Source: CABZJG01 sp902512685 (lineage in GTDB: Bacteria; Pseudomonadota; Alphaproteobacteria; Rhodobacterales; Rhodobacteraceae). Taken from it: a stretch of DNA of 64,000 nt. Positions within the stretch are counted from its first letter, which is position 1, and each line of letters opens with the position of its first letter. The notes under the pieces are model-generated. The model was not told the DNA's origin. It saw only the letters and a list, made by a program, of their open reading frames with translations, and made no database searches. The stretch covers positions 1,612,001-1,676,000 of the forward strand of contig CP179201.1 in assembly GCA_051201605.1 (NCBI GenBank). Direction: 5' to 3'. Shown here piece after piece: positions 51,558 to 61,546 of the stretch. A program made the translations under genes and the position numbers.

Positions 51558-52985
51558 TCAGGTGCCGCAAAAAGTCGCCTCAATCTCTTCCTCGGCGCTT
51601 GGCGGGCGGCGTAGATCTGCAAATTCAGGGGCATCGCTATAGGGCGCTTTGATGGCCGACAAAAGGCGGTGAAACGGAGCATAATCGCCGTTGGTGGCAG
51701 CCGAGATCATTTCCTCGATGCGGTGGTTGCGCGGAATGATCGAAGGATTGGATCTTGCCATCACGCTCTCGGCATCTGGCTCTTGGTCAAGCCGGCGTTG
51801 CCAGCGTTCTTGCCAGTGGTCGAATTTGTCCGGTTCAAGAAACTGATCACGGGCCACAACGGTGCCAAGCGCGCGAAAGCTGTTGGTGAAATCGGCCTGA
51901 CCATCCGCCATCAGCGCAAGCAGATCCCCAATTAGCGCATTGTCACCGGCCTTGGGGGCGGAAATGCCAATTTTGGCAGCAAACACCGCCCGCTGGTGCT
52001 GATCGATCTGTTTTGGCATGGCGTGCACGGCGGCGGTGAATGTAGAAATTCCTGCATCGGTATCCGGCATCAATGGCATCAGAGCGGTGGCCAGTTGGGC
52101 CATATTCCAAACGATAATATTGGGCTGGTTTCCGTAAGCATAACGGCCGGCGTAATCGATTGAGGAATAAACCCGCATCGGATTATAGCGATCGAGAAAA
52201 GCGCAGGGGCCATAGTCGATGGTTTGGCCGGCAATCTGGCAGTTATCCGTGTTCATCACCCCATGGATAAAACCAACGCCCATCCATTGAGCAATCAGCT
52301 TTGCCTGGGCTTCAATGACCGCTTTCAGAAAACCCAAAGCACCATCTGCTTGGGGGTAATGGCGGGCAATGGTATAGTCCAGCAACGTCTTGAGTCCGTC
52401 AATATCGCGCTGCGCTGCAAAAAACTGAAAGGTGCCCACGCGGATATGGCTGTCGGCCACACGGGTTAAAACTGCGCCGGGCAGGGCGGTTTCGCGCAGA
52501 ACAGGCGCGCCGGTTGCAACCGCGGCCAGAGCCCGTGTGGTTGCAATGCCCATATGGTGCATGGCCTCGGAGACCAGATATTCGCGCAGCACGGGCCCAA
52601 GCCAAGCACGGCCATCGCCGCCGCGCGAATAGGGGGTGCGCCCCGAACCTTTGAGCTGAATATCGCGGCGTTTTTGATCTTGGCCAAGGGTTTCGCCCAA
52701 CAGCAGCGCGCGCCCATCACCCAGATAGGGATTGTACTGGCCAAACTGATGGCCGGAATAGACCTGGGCAATGGGCAATGCCCCTTTTGGCATGGTGTTG
52801 CCTGAAAAAACCGCTTCCAATTCGGCATCTCTGCCGCCGGTGATGCCCATATCGCTGGCCAGTTGTCGGTTGAAGGCAATCAGCGAAGGGGCAGGCACCG
52901 GCTCAGGTTCGAGTCGGGTGTAAAACCGCGCAGGCAGCTGATTGTAGCTATTGTCAAACGGGATCACGAGCGGGTCTTGGGTCAT
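51558..52985 (-). CDS. selO: SelO-family protein AMPylase
   Basis: A 475-residue pseudokinase-fold enzyme. SelO proteins bind ATP upside down and attach AMP to Ser, Thr or Tyr of proteins in redox responses. Recognisable are YSGHQFGQYNPYLGDGRALL (glycine-rich loop region), GSGRTPYSRGGDGRAWLGPV, FIHGVMNTDNCQIAG (the catalytic-loop Asn/Asp) and IDYGPCAFLDRYNP (the 'DYG' metal motif). The C-terminal Cys (FCGT at the very end) may form the regulatory disulfide seen in E. coli SelO. Confidence 0.92.
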   Translation of the reverse strand: MTQDPLVIPFDNSYNQLPARFYTRLEPEPVPAPSLIAFNRQLASDMGITGGRDAELEAVFSGNTMPKGALPIAQVYSGHQFGQYNPYLGDGRALLLGETLGQDQKRRDIQLKGSGRTPYSRGGDGRAWLGPVLREYLVSEAMHHMGIATTRALAAVATGAPVLRETALPGAVLTRVADSHIRVGTFQFFAAQRDIDGLKTLLDYTIARHYPQADGALGFLKAVIEAQAKLIAQWMGVGFIHGVMNTDNCQIAGQTIDYGPCAFLDRYNPMRVYSSIDYAGRYAYGNQPNIIVWNMAQLATALMPLMPDTDAGISTFTAAVHAMPKQIDQHQRAVFAAKIGISAPKAGDNALIGDLLALMADGQADFTNSFRALGTVVARDQFLEPDKFDHWQERWQRRLDQEPDAESVMARSNPSIIPRNHRIEEMISAATNGDYAPFHRLLSAIKAPYSDAPEFADLRRPPSAEEEIEATFCGT

Positions 52986-53073
52986 AACATTCTCATGCAG
53001 CTGCCCTTGGCTATATAGGCGAGGTGTTTCAACTTTCCAAAAAGCATGCTTTGTTTTTCAGCCGCCGCAATGT

Positions 53074-54015
53074 TTAGAACCGCGATAGGCGGTCAGTAAG
53101 CAGGTTAAAAAAACCATTGGCATCAAGATCGCCGATAAAGGTGGCGTTGGCCGGGCGGTCCGTGACCCGCCACCAGTCAGCAACACTCATACCGCGGGTC
53201 AGCTCAGAGCGGGTTTCAATTTCGACATTGATATAGCGGCCGGAAAACAGCTCGGGCTGGATCAGATAGGCGGTCACGCAAGGATCATGCAGCGGCGCCC
53301 CAGCGCTGCCATATTTTTCTTTGTCAAAGCGTTCAAAAAAATCAGTCATCTCTGCAACGGCGTTTCCAACCTGAGTGCCCAGGGCGCGAAAAGCGTCATT
53401 TCTGGATTTCGTAACCAGCGCCTTATGCGTCACATCAAGCGGCATAACGGTGATATCAATTCCGGATCTAAATACGATATCAGCCGCTTCCGGATCGACA
53501 TAGATATTGAACTCGGCTGTTGGTGTGATGTTACCAACTTCAAAATATGCGCCGCCCATCAAAACAATGGCGGCTATTTTTTTGGCGATATCGGGGGCTT
53601 TTGTCAGCGCTGTTGCTATATTAGTCAGTGGTCCGAGCGGGCAGAGCGTGATCGTGCCGCTAGGGTGCTCGCGCAGTGTTTGAATAATAAAGTCAACCGC
53701 ATGTAGGTCTTGTAAAGGCATTTGAGGGTCGGGCAGCACCGGCCCGTCAAGACCAGTTTTACCATGCACATGCTCGGCTGTGACCAAGGTGCGTCCGATA
53801 GGGCAGTCACATCCGGAAAATACCGGAACATCTGTTCGCCCGGCCAGTTCACATATGATACGGGCGTTTTTTTGGGTGAGGGCAAGCGGCACATTACCGG
53901 CAACCGCTGTAATGCCAAGCACGTCTATTTCATCGGGGGAGGCCAAAGCCAGTAAAATTGCCACGGCGTCATCTTGTCCGGGGTCTGTATCGATGATGAT
54001 TTTTTTTGCGGGCAT
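53074..54015 (-). CDS. Nucleoside hydrolase
   Basis: A 313-residue inosine/uridine-preferring-type ribohydrolase that splits nucleosides into ribose and base. The calcium-binding start IIIDTDPGQDDAVAILLALA is the family hallmark. GPLTNIATAL, LMGGAYFEVGNITPTAEFNI and the late HDPCVTAYL (catalytic His) are present. It is likely for nucleoside salvage or scavenging. No adjacent nucleoside transporter is visible, and specificity (RihA/B/C) cannot be told by eye. Confidence 0.92.
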   Translation of the reverse strand: MPAKKIIIDTDPGQDDAVAILLALASPDEIDVLGITAVAGNVPLALTQKNARIICELAGRTDVPVFSGCDCPIGRTLVTAEHVHGKTGLDGPVLPDPQMPLQDLHAVDFIIQTLREHPSGTITLCPLGPLTNIATALTKAPDIAKKIAAIVLMGGAYFEVGNITPTAEFNIYVDPEAADIVFRSGIDITVMPLDVTHKALVTKSRNDAFRALGTQVGNAVAEMTDFFERFDKEKYGSAGAPLHDPCVTAYLIQPELFSGRYINVEIETRSELTRGMSVADWWRVTDRPANATFIGDLDANGFFNLLTDRLSRF

Positions 54016-54277
54016 TATTTACGACCTTATTGGAAAGTTTCATGTTTTGCATGGGATGCATGCTGGATCAACCCTTTGATTTAAGGGCATCTGCCAAAAG
54101 CCAAGGCTTTCTTTTGGATGGATAGACCTGCCAAAAAGGGTCAGAGCCACAAAAGAATTATCCCGAAGAGCATTAAATTAACTTGATTGAAATAATCGGA
54201 ATTGACAAATCCTACAATATAAGTCAGAAACTGACCGAACTATGCAAACCGACTCAAAAACACGAAGAAATATCCCT

Positions 54278-55699
54278 ATGAAAATATCCAAATCAAAAGT
54301 CCGCGTTATTGCATTGGCGACTGGTATTTTGTCGTCCAGCGCCTTGGCTACAGCGGCATTTAGTGAAAACACATACGGCCCCTTTCCCGTCACTGTGAAA
54401 GGCTATAGCGGAAGCAAAACAAATTCAGTTTCCTATACAGGTCAAATCGCCCGTCATGTTTTGCATGACAGCCTAAAAAAGCTGGCCGGCAAAGGCGATG
54501 GCGGTGGCAATGCAGCGGCGCTGCAAGCCGAAATGATGTCCTATTTTGGTGGCTCTGACAAAAACAAAGCGATCATTGCGCCTGTTGACAAGGGTGATTT
54601 CAACATCAAGCAAGAAACTGTTAATGAAATTTCATCCGGCAAAAACCTGTCAGGCAAGTCCTACAAAGGGGCGGTAACAGCCTGGCCAGGTCAAATGACC
54701 GGCGGCGAAGTTCTTGCCTCTATGATCGCACATGCAGCTAAAACAAATGGCGGTTTTGATCCAAGCACCGGGTATAACTATCCTCAGCTGATTTCAAAGT
54801 TCGCAATGGGCGCAGTATTTTATAATCAAGCGGTTGATAACTATCTTGATGAAAAGCTGGCGGCCGACAACAAGCCAAACAGCAAGCCTTATAAAGATGG
54901 GGCGCATTACACTGGTAAAGAGCATGTTTGGGACGAAGCCTTTGGATATTGGGGCGCAGCAGCGCATAGCCTTAATTTAAGTGCCAGCGAAAACTATGAA
55001 GTCGCCAAAATGAAAAATCTGTCTGCGGCAGATGCCAATGGCGATGGTCTTATTGATCTAAAATCTGAGATGACCTTTGCCCATGCCTATTATGCATCAA
55101 GCTTTGATAAAGGTGGCAACACCAATTACATGAGCACTGTCACGCAGGCGTTTATTGACGGCCGCGCATTGATTACCTCTGCCAATGGCGAAAACCTGAC
55201 AGATACTCAGCGGGCGCAACTGGTTGCCTATGCAGATGTGATCGGTAGCAATTGGAAAAAAGTGATTGCCGAGGCCGTCTTTAAATATGCAGGCTCTGTA
55301 TACAAAGACATCACCAAGCTAGAGGGCTTGATGGCTGAAAATGGCGATACGACAAAAGCCTTTGCTACTTATGGTAAGCATTGGGGCGAGTTGAAAGGCT
55401 TCTCAATGGCGCTTCAGGTTGGCAAGAAAAACCTTGGCGAAACAGCTGTTAAAATGAACCGCCTTATCGGTTATGGTCCGGTTTTGATGAATGCCTCACA
55501 AGTCACTGGCGTGGATTCGCAAGGCAACTTCATAAAAGACGAAGCGCAGTCTTGGGGTGAGTCCAAGTTGCATATGCTCAAACTTCAAAGCATGTTAGCT
55601 GACCAATTTGGCTTGGCTGCAAAAGTGAACGACCAAACAGCAAATATGGCTGATCTGGCCGATAAGCTTGGCTCAGCCGATAGCGCCGAGAACGACTAA
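54278..55699 (+). CDS. DUF4856 secreted protein (imelysin-like neighbourhood)
   Basis: A 473-residue exported protein. The signal peptide covers about residues 1-28 (KVRVIALATGILSSSALATA, then AFS). Family marks are YGPFPVTVKGYSGSKTNSV, HVLHDSLKKLAG, GKEHVWDEAFGYWGAAAHSL and LKGFSMALQVG. Residues 252-264 (DANGDGLIDLKSE) form an EF-hand- or dockerin-like loop with the acidic end residue one place late, so calcium binding is possible. The start is ATG 54278; 54242 would add 12 polar residues before the signal peptide. It heads a likely iron-related locus. Its function is unknown. Confidence 0.85.
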   Translation: MKISKSKVRVIALATGILSSSALATAAFSENTYGPFPVTVKGYSGSKTNSVSYTGQIARHVLHDSLKKLAGKGDGGGNAAALQAEMMSYFGGSDKNKAIIAPVDKGDFNIKQETVNEISSGKNLSGKSYKGAVTAWPGQMTGGEVLASMIAHAAKTNGGFDPSTGYNYPQLISKFAMGAVFYNQAVDNYLDEKLAADNKPNSKPYKDGAHYTGKEHVWDEAFGYWGAAAHSLNLSASENYEVAKMKNLSAADANGDGLIDLKSEMTFAHAYYASSFDKGGNTNYMSTVTQAFIDGRALITSANGENLTDTQRAQLVAYADVIGSNWKKVIAEAVFKYAGSVYKDITKLEGLMAENGDTTKAFATYGKHWGELKGFSMALQVGKKNLGETAVKMNRLIGYGPVLMNASQVTGVDSQGNFIKDEAQSWGESKLHMLKLQSMLADQFGLAAKVNDQTANMADLADKLGSADSAEND

Positions 55700-55767
55700 T
55701 TCGGCTCTGGAAAATTGGCTCTGGCAGGGATAGTCTTTGCCGGAGTTATCCGTCAAAATAAGGTACC

Positions 55768-56766
55768 ATGGCTGTGCAGGTTTTCGACTTTGGCATAAGC
55801 TTATTCGAGCATTTATTTGACCCAAAAAAGCGGCTGTTCATAGGATATCTGATCGCTGCTTTGGGCATTGCCTTTTTTTGGCTGCTGATTTCTAAAAAAT
55901 TAACAATACGCCTTGCTTTGAGAAAAATATTTGATCGCAAAGTTTTTTTCTCAACCTCGTCGCGCGCGGACTTCAAGGTGTTTTTGATCAACCGCGCCTT
56001 TACATTATTTATCTCGCCTTTGCTGCTCACCCAGTTGGTCGTAGCAACGTTTATTTTTAATCTTCTGTTGAAAGTTGACTGGGGCACATGGTCGTTTGCG
56101 CTTGAACCGTCAAAGGCGGTTGAGGTGGCCTCATTTACTTTTTGTGTCTTTGTGCTGGATGATTTTACCAAATACATAGTGCACAGGTGGATGCACAAAT
56201 GGCCTCTGCTGTGGTCACTGCATAAAGTGCACCATTCTGCATCACATTTAACGCCGATCACTATTTACCGCACGCATCCGCTGGAAGGAATTTTATTTTC
56301 ACTGCGCAGTGCCTTCACGCAGGGGATATCAATAGCGGTGTTCTTTTATCTGTTTGGTAATCAGGTGGATTTGTTCACGGTCTTGGGCGCCAATGTGTTG
56401 GTTTTTGCCTTTAATGTTGCCGGGTCAAACTTGCGCCATTCGCATATTGGTATTCAATACTGGCGCTGGCTCGAATATGTTCTAATCTCGCCTGCCCAGC
56501 ACCAGCTGCACCATTCCATTGCCACAGAGCATTACGATAAGAATTTCGGTGCCACGCTGGCGTTGTGGGATTGGCTTTTTGGATCGCTTCATCATTCTAT
56601 TGAAACCGAAGGTTTGGCGCTTGGGGTTGAAGATGATACCAGTGAGGCAGCACATGGGCTCTATGCGCTTTATGTTTTGCCGTTGGTCGAGATGGCCAAT
56701 TATTTGACGAAAAAAACAAAAGAGTTAAAAGCTGCCATTTGGCGGGTTGCTCATAGGTTGCGCTAG
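55768..56766 (+). CDS. Fatty acid hydroxylase / sterol desaturase family membrane protein
   Basis: A 332-residue integral membrane di-iron protein. The histidine boxes are HRWMH (about residue 138), LHKVHHS (about 151) and HQLHHSIATEHYDKNFG (about 250), with several hydrophobic segments around them (YLIAALGIAFFWLLIS, LFISPLLLTQLVVATFIF). Members hydroxylate or desaturate lipids, sterol-like or carotenoid compounds. It lies 68 bases after the DUF4856 gene and 41 before the iron-binding protein gene, all in one direction. The substrate is not known. Confidence 0.88.
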   Translation: MAVQVFDFGISLFEHLFDPKKRLFIGYLIAALGIAFFWLLISKKLTIRLALRKIFDRKVFFSTSSRADFKVFLINRAFTLFISPLLLTQLVVATFIFNLLLKVDWGTWSFALEPSKAVEVASFTFCVFVLDDFTKYIVHRWMHKWPLLWSLHKVHHSASHLTPITIYRTHPLEGILFSLRSAFTQGISIAVFFYLFGNQVDLFTVLGANVLVFAFNVAGSNLRHSHIGIQYWRWLEYVLISPAQHQLHHSIATEHYDKNFGATLALWDWLFGSLHHSIETEGLALGVEDDTSEAAHGLYALYVLPLVEMANYLTKKTKELKAAIWRVAHRLR

Positions 56767-56807
56767 CGTGCTAAGCCGGGGTTAAAAAATAGGATTAAAT
56801 CATCATC

Positions 56808-57836
56808 ATGACAACACTCCGAAAAAACAATCTAATCTTCATCTTTTGCGCCTGCGCTATGCTGTTTTCCAATGTGGCTGCTGCAACTGAATTGAATATT
56901 TATTCGCATCGGCAACCCTTTTTGATTGATCCATTCCTCAAAGCGTTTACGGAAAAAACGGGTATTAAGACCAATGTGCTTTATTCGACCAAAGGCTTGG
57001 CACAACGGCTTAAGGCCGAAGGTGAAAACAGCCCTGCAGATGTCATCCTAACGGTGGATATTGGCCGGCTTTATATCTATCAGGATCTAGGTCTGCTGAG
57101 CCAAGTCCAATCTGATATTTTGCAATCCAATATACCAGCCCATCTTCGCAGCACTGATAATACATGGTTTGGGCTTTCAAAAAGAGCGCGCATCGTTGTG
57201 ACGTCGAAAGATCGTGTGGCCGTTGGGGACATTAAAAACATCGAGGATTTGGCTGATCCCAAATGGGAAGGGCGGATTTGCGTGCGCCCCGGAAGCCATG
57301 TTTATAACCGGGCGTTGATGGCGTCTATGATCGCATCGCATGGCGCTGAGGCTGCAGAGCAGTGGGCCGAAGGACTTGTCGCCAATTTAGCACGCCGCCC
57401 ACAAGGCAATGATCGTGCGCAGGTCAAGGCTGTTTATGAGGGCCAATGCGATGTGGCCATTATCAACAATTACTATTTCGGAAAGTTGAAATATTCCGAA
57501 GATGAAAACCAGCGCCAATGGGCTCAGGCGCTTCATCTTGTGTTTCCAAACCAAGGCGCGGATGAGCGCGGCGCGCATGTGAATATCTCTGGCGGCGGGA
57601 TTGCAAAACACTCAAAAAATAAAGAAGCGGCTCAAGCTCTACTCGAATTTCTGACCGAACCGGTTGCGCAGCAGCTTTACGGGGCGATCAACTTTGAGTA
57701 TCCAGTGAATCCTAACGTATCTGCCTCTGACGAGCTGCAAAGCTGGGGGGCATTCAAAGAGGATAAATTGCCCATTTTGAAAATTGCCCAACTGTCGCGG
57801 GAAGCGCAGAAAATTATTGATCGCGTCGGTTGGTAG
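56808..57836 (+). CDS. Ferric-iron ABC transporter substrate-binding protein (FutA/FbpA-like)
   Basis: A 342-residue periplasmic protein with a signal peptide (about residues 1-26, FIFCACAMLFSNVAAA). LNIYSHRQPFLIDPFLKAFT opens the mature part. YSTKGLAQRLKAEGENSPAD and INNYYFGKL, with the neighbouring tyrosines that bind Fe(III) in this family, are visible. It delivers iron to the permease encoded immediately downstream. It should be induced by iron limitation, but no clear Fur or Irr box is seen upstream. Confidence 0.9.
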   Translation: MTTLRKNNLIFIFCACAMLFSNVAAATELNIYSHRQPFLIDPFLKAFTEKTGIKTNVLYSTKGLAQRLKAEGENSPADVILTVDIGRLYIYQDLGLLSQVQSDILQSNIPAHLRSTDNTWFGLSKRARIVVTSKDRVAVGDIKNIEDLADPKWEGRICVRPGSHVYNRALMASMIASHGAEAAEQWAEGLVANLARRPQGNDRAQVKAVYEGQCDVAIINNYYFGKLKYSEDENQRQWAQALHLVFPNQGADERGAHVNISGGGIAKHSKNKEAAQALLEFLTEPVAQQLYGAINFEYPVNPNVSASDELQSWGAFKEDKLPILKIAQLSREAQKIIDRVGW

Positions 57837-59456
57837 GTGTTGCTCGCGCTTCGCCGATCTTTCGATATATGGAGCGCAAGCGTTTTTATTCTTGCAGTGG
57901 CGATTTTTTGCCCGATCCTGTCCCTAATCTATCTTAGTTTTGGGGACAGCGAGGGTCTGTGGACCCATCTGCTTGAATCGGTTTTGGCCCGCTATGTTTC
58001 AACCACAGTGGCGCTGATGCTCGGGGTGTCCTGTTTGACGTTGCTGTTCGGTGTGGCAACAGCATGGATCGTGGCGGCCTATCAATTTAGGTTTTCCAAG
58101 CTTTTGGATATGGTGATTTTGCTGCCAATTGCCTGTCCGGCCTATTTGGTGGCCTATGCTTACACCGACTTTTTTGAATACGCCGGACCAGTTCAGGGCG
58201 CGCTGCGTGATATGATGGGATGGAAAACCGCTCGCGATTATTACTTTCCTGAAATTCGATCGCTGGGCGGGGCGATCTTTGTTCTTTCTTCGGTGCTGTA
58301 TCCCTATGTCTATCTTTTATCGCGCACAGCGTTTCGCCATATCCCAGCCAGTTTTTACGAAGTTGCGGCGATTTCAAACCGTAATGTTTTTTGGAATATT
58401 TGCCTGCCTTTGGCGCGCCCTGCCATTGTAGCCGGCCTTGCGCTGGTTTGTATGGAAGTTGTCTCGGATTTTGGGACGGTTGAATTTTTTTCCCTGGAAA
58501 CACTGACGTTAGGCATATTTAACGTCTGGATCGGGATGAATAATATCACTGCGGCGGCGCAAATTTCTACATTCACGTTTATCTTTATCATATTGCTTTT
58601 ATTAACAGAAATGTATTCGAGATCGCGCAAGCGTTTTAATGATACAAGCAGAAAGCAAACCGTTGCCAAACCCAAAATCGTAACCGGTTTTAAAGCGGTA
58701 TTGCTGTATGTCGTCTGTTTGACCCCTGTGATTTTCGGGTTTGTTACACCAGCAGCTATTTTGCTTTGGAACGTCGTGAAATCAGCTGATATGGCCGCCT
58801 TTTTGGCCGTGGCTGATGTGTTGAAAAATAGTCTTTTGATTGCCACTTTGGGAGCGGCGCTAATAATGGGCAGCGCCATTCTTGTGGCCAGTGCTGCAAA
58901 ATTCAATGGCGGCAGGATCATTCAGGTTGTCGGTAACCTCTCTGCAACAGGATATGCCTTTCCCGGCACGATGTTGGCAATTGGGGTGCTGGTGTTTTTA
59001 GGGTTTGTTGACCGCGGAATAAATGCTGTGAGTTGGGGGTTTGGCAATTTGCACCTCAGCGGGACTATCTTGGCGTTGCTCTTTGCCTATCTGGTGCGCT
59101 TTCAGGCGGTCGGTTATGGGTCGGTTGCTTCGGGGTTGACCAAAATTCCACCTAATTTGATTTCATGCAGCCGCTCGCTGGGAATGACATCCCACTCTAC
59201 GATGCGCCGGATCACCATTCCATTGATCCGAAATTCAATCATTGCGGGGGGCGTTTTGGCCTTTGTGGACATCATGAAAGAACTGCCGATGACATTGCTG
59301 CTTCGGCCGTTTGATTTTGAAACCCTCGCAACTTATTCCTATCAGTTTGCCCATGACGAACTGATGGATCAGGCATCATTGCCAGCGCTGATGATCGTTG
59401 TTGTGGGGCTGATCCCGGTGGTGTTTTTAAACAAACTGCTACGTGCTTACGACTAA
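57837..59456 (+). CDS. Ferric-iron ABC transporter permease
   Basis: A 539-residue inner-membrane protein made of two fused permease halves, each with the EAA-type loop that contacts the ATPase (FYEVAAISNRNVFWNICLPL at about 174-195 and LISCSRSLGMTSHSTMRRIT at about 441-460). About 12 hydrophobic segments are present, as in FbpB. It begins at GTG directly after the stop of the binding protein. No ATP-binding gene follows; the next gene, mazG, is on the other strand, so the ATPase must come from elsewhere. Confidence 0.92.
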   Translation: MLLALRRSFDIWSASVFILAVAIFCPILSLIYLSFGDSEGLWTHLLESVLARYVSTTVALMLGVSCLTLLFGVATAWIVAAYQFRFSKLLDMVILLPIACPAYLVAYAYTDFFEYAGPVQGALRDMMGWKTARDYYFPEIRSLGGAIFVLSSVLYPYVYLLSRTAFRHIPASFYEVAAISNRNVFWNICLPLARPAIVAGLALVCMEVVSDFGTVEFFSLETLTLGIFNVWIGMNNITAAAQISTFTFIFIILLLLTEMYSRSRKRFNDTSRKQTVAKPKIVTGFKAVLLYVVCLTPVIFGFVTPAAILLWNVVKSADMAAFLAVADVLKNSLLIATLGAALIMGSAILVASAAKFNGGRIIQVVGNLSATGYAFPGTMLAIGVLVFLGFVDRGINAVSWGFGNLHLSGTILALLFAYLVRFQAVGYGSVASGLTKIPPNLISCSRSLGMTSHSTMRRITIPLIRNSIIAGGVLAFVDIMKELPMTLLLRPFDFETLATYSYQFAHDELMDQASLPALMIVVVGLIPVVFLNKLLRAYD

Positions 59457-59467
59457 GTGCGGTGTGC

Positions 59468-60289
59468 TTATTTGACTTTGTCAATGCGTTTGGCGTCATC
59501 CCACAGGGCATCCATTTCCTCTAATGTGGACTGCTGGGGGCTTTTGCCCCGCGCGGCGAGGGCATTTTCAATATGTTTGAACCGGCGGATAAACTTGGCA
59601 TTGGCGGATCGAAGCGCTTCTTCGGCGTCGATTTTTAGATGCCGGCCAAAGTTAACCATGACAAATAAAAGATCACCAAACTCGTCCTCGATCTCATCCT
59701 GCGAGAGGTTGTTTTTCGCATCATTCAATTCATGGGCTTCTTCCAGCATCTTATCCAGCACCTGATCAATTTCGGGCCAGTCAAAGCCAACCCGCGCAGC
59801 GCGCTTTTGCAATTTGATTGCCCGCATCAAGGCTGGAAGGGCCAGAGCCACATCCTCAAGCGTGCCTTGTTTTGCTTTGGAAACGCGCTCGGCAGCTTTG
59901 ATGGATTCCCAGTCGGCGGTTTGCTGCTCGGCAGATTTCTTGCGGCTTTCATCGCCAAAAACATGGGGATGCCGCGCGACCATTTTATCACTAATGGCAT
60001 CGGCTACATCATTGAAATCAAATAGATTTGCTTCGCTTGCCATTTGCGTGTGATAAACGGTTTGCAACAGCAAGTCGCCCAATTCAGCCCTTAGGTCTTG
60101 CCAGTCCTTCCGCTCAATGGCATCGGCCACCTCATAGGCTTCTTCAATGGTATAGGGGGCAATTGATGCAAAATCCTGTTCAATATCCCATGGACATCCG
60201 GTGACCGGATCACGCAGAGCGCGCATAACCTCGATCAAACGGGGCATGCCGCCTCTTGGATCGTTGACCAGTTTTTCATCGTAGGGCAT
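59468..60289 (-). CDS. mazG: Nucleoside triphosphate pyrophosphohydrolase MazG
   Basis: A 273-residue two-domain MazG protein that hydrolyses (d)NTPs to monophosphates. The first domain has GCPWDIEQDFASIAPYTIEE, AYEVADAIE and LRAELGDLLLQTVYHTQMA (the ExxE and ExxD metal ligands). The second, weaker copy has VGFDWPEIDQVLDKMLEEAH and DEIEDEFGDLLFVMVNF. Full length for the family. It is convergent with the iron permease, 11 bases away. Confidence 0.93.
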   Translation of the reverse strand: MPYDEKLVNDPRGGMPRLIEVMRALRDPVTGCPWDIEQDFASIAPYTIEEAYEVADAIERKDWQDLRAELGDLLLQTVYHTQMASEANLFDFNDVADAISDKMVARHPHVFGDESRKKSAEQQTADWESIKAAERVSKAKQGTLEDVALALPALMRAIKLQKRAARVGFDWPEIDQVLDKMLEEAHELNDAKNNLSQDEIEDEFGDLLFVMVNFGRHLKIDAEEALRSANAKFIRRFKHIENALAARGKSPQQSTLEEMDALWDDAKRIDKVK

Positions 60290-60351
60290 TGCATGACTCG
60301 CATAGTTAGGGTCAGATGCAGATTAGCAATCCATAGAAGAGAGTCCAGAAC

Positions 60352-61515
60352 ATGCCCGTGATAAATAGTATTGCCGGATTTGCCGATGAAATGCGTGGCT
60401 GGCGCCGCCATCTGCATCAGCATCCCGAGTTAGGATTAGACTGTCATAAAACCGCAGAATATGTGGTTGAACGCCTGCATGAATTTGGCATCACCGACAT
60501 TCACACCGGTATTGCCCAGTCCGGAGTTGTGGCCATTATAGAGGGTCAAGGCGCGGGGCCAACCATCGGTCTTAGGGCGGATATGGACGCGCTGCCCATG
60601 ACCGAAACCAGCGGCGTGGACTGGGCGTCAAAAACCCCCGGCCATATGCATGCCTGCGGCCATGACGGGCATACCACGATGTTGCTTGGGGCAGCAAAAT
60701 ACCTTGCTCAAACACGAAATTTTTCAGGTCGTGTGGCCTTGATTTTTCAACCGGCCGAAGAAGGCGGCGGCGGCGGCGAGATTATGGTCACCGAAGGGAT
60801 CATGGACCGTTTTGAGATTTCTCAGGTCTACGGCATTCACAATACGCCAACGGCTGAATTGGGCGAGTTTTACACCACGCCTGGGGCGCTTATGGCCGGT
60901 GCGGATGTCTTTCATGTCAACATCAAAGGGCAGGGTGGCCATGCGGCCTATCCGCATGAAACCCGTGATCCAATCATTGCAGCGGTTGCGATCGCGCAAG
61001 CTTTTCAAACCATTGTTACACGCAGCTCGGACCCGATGGATCAGCTGGTCATATCCGTGACCCAAATCCACGCAGGCACGATCGACAATATTATTCCTGA
61101 CACGGCGTATGTGAACGGAACAGTGCGAATTTTTGACAAATCTGTCCAAGCGATGGTGCGGCAAAGAATGCAAGAGATTGTCGCAGGTCAGGCTGCAACC
61201 TATGGAGTGGAGGCAGAGTTCGAGTATGAAGTTGGCTATCCTCCGACAATCAATCATCCTGAGCAAGCTGCGTTTGCGGTAGACATTGCCAAAGAGATAT
61301 CTGGCGAGGATATGGTTGATCCGAACAGAGGTCAGGAAATGGGCGCTGAGGATTTTTCCTATATGCTTGAAGCCCGCCCGGGGGCCTATTTGTTTTTAGG
61401 CATCGGCGAGGCCGCAGGATTGCACAATCCCAATTATGATTTTAACGATGACGCAGCGCCCTATGGGGCGTCATTTTTCGCGCGTTTGGTTGAAAAAGCC
61501 CTACCTGTAAGCTAG
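60352..61515 (+). CDS. M20-family amidohydrolase (hippurate hydrolase/aminoacylase type)
   Basis: A 387-residue metal-dependent amidase of the M20D group. RRHLHQHPELGLDCHKTAEY starts the fold. GLRADMDALPM, HACGHDGHTTMLLGAA (metal His/Asp), FQPAEEGGGGGEIM (catalytic Glu pair), HNTPTAELGEF and GAEDFSYML are classic. It removes acyl groups from amino acids or related amides. It sits just before the agmatinase-like gene (31 bases), so the two may act in one amino-acid or guanidino-compound breakdown route. Confidence 0.9.
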   Translation: MPVINSIAGFADEMRGWRRHLHQHPELGLDCHKTAEYVVERLHEFGITDIHTGIAQSGVVAIIEGQGAGPTIGLRADMDALPMTETSGVDWASKTPGHMHACGHDGHTTMLLGAAKYLAQTRNFSGRVALIFQPAEEGGGGGEIMVTEGIMDRFEISQVYGIHNTPTAELGEFYTTPGALMAGADVFHVNIKGQGGHAAYPHETRDPIIAAVAIAQAFQTIVTRSSDPMDQLVISVTQIHAGTIDNIIPDTAYVNGTVRIFDKSVQAMVRQRMQEIVAGQAATYGVEAEFEYEVGYPPTINHPEQAAFAVDIAKEISGEDMVDPNRGQEMGAEDFSYMLEARPGAYLFLGIGEAAGLHNPNYDFNDDAAPYGASFFARLVEKALPVS

Positions 61516-61546
61516 ATTTTGTCACGGAAAAATAGAAAGATAACAA

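Noticed and set aside
54096..54113. AAAGCC/GGCTTT hairpin followed by CTTTT, as a terminator
   Set aside because: It lies between divergent genes where no transcript should end, and its loop would be only two bases.
55746..56261. A 171-codon frame antisense to the hydroxylase gene
   Set aside because: Low-complexity composition and full overlap with a conserved membrane protein containing clear histidine boxes.
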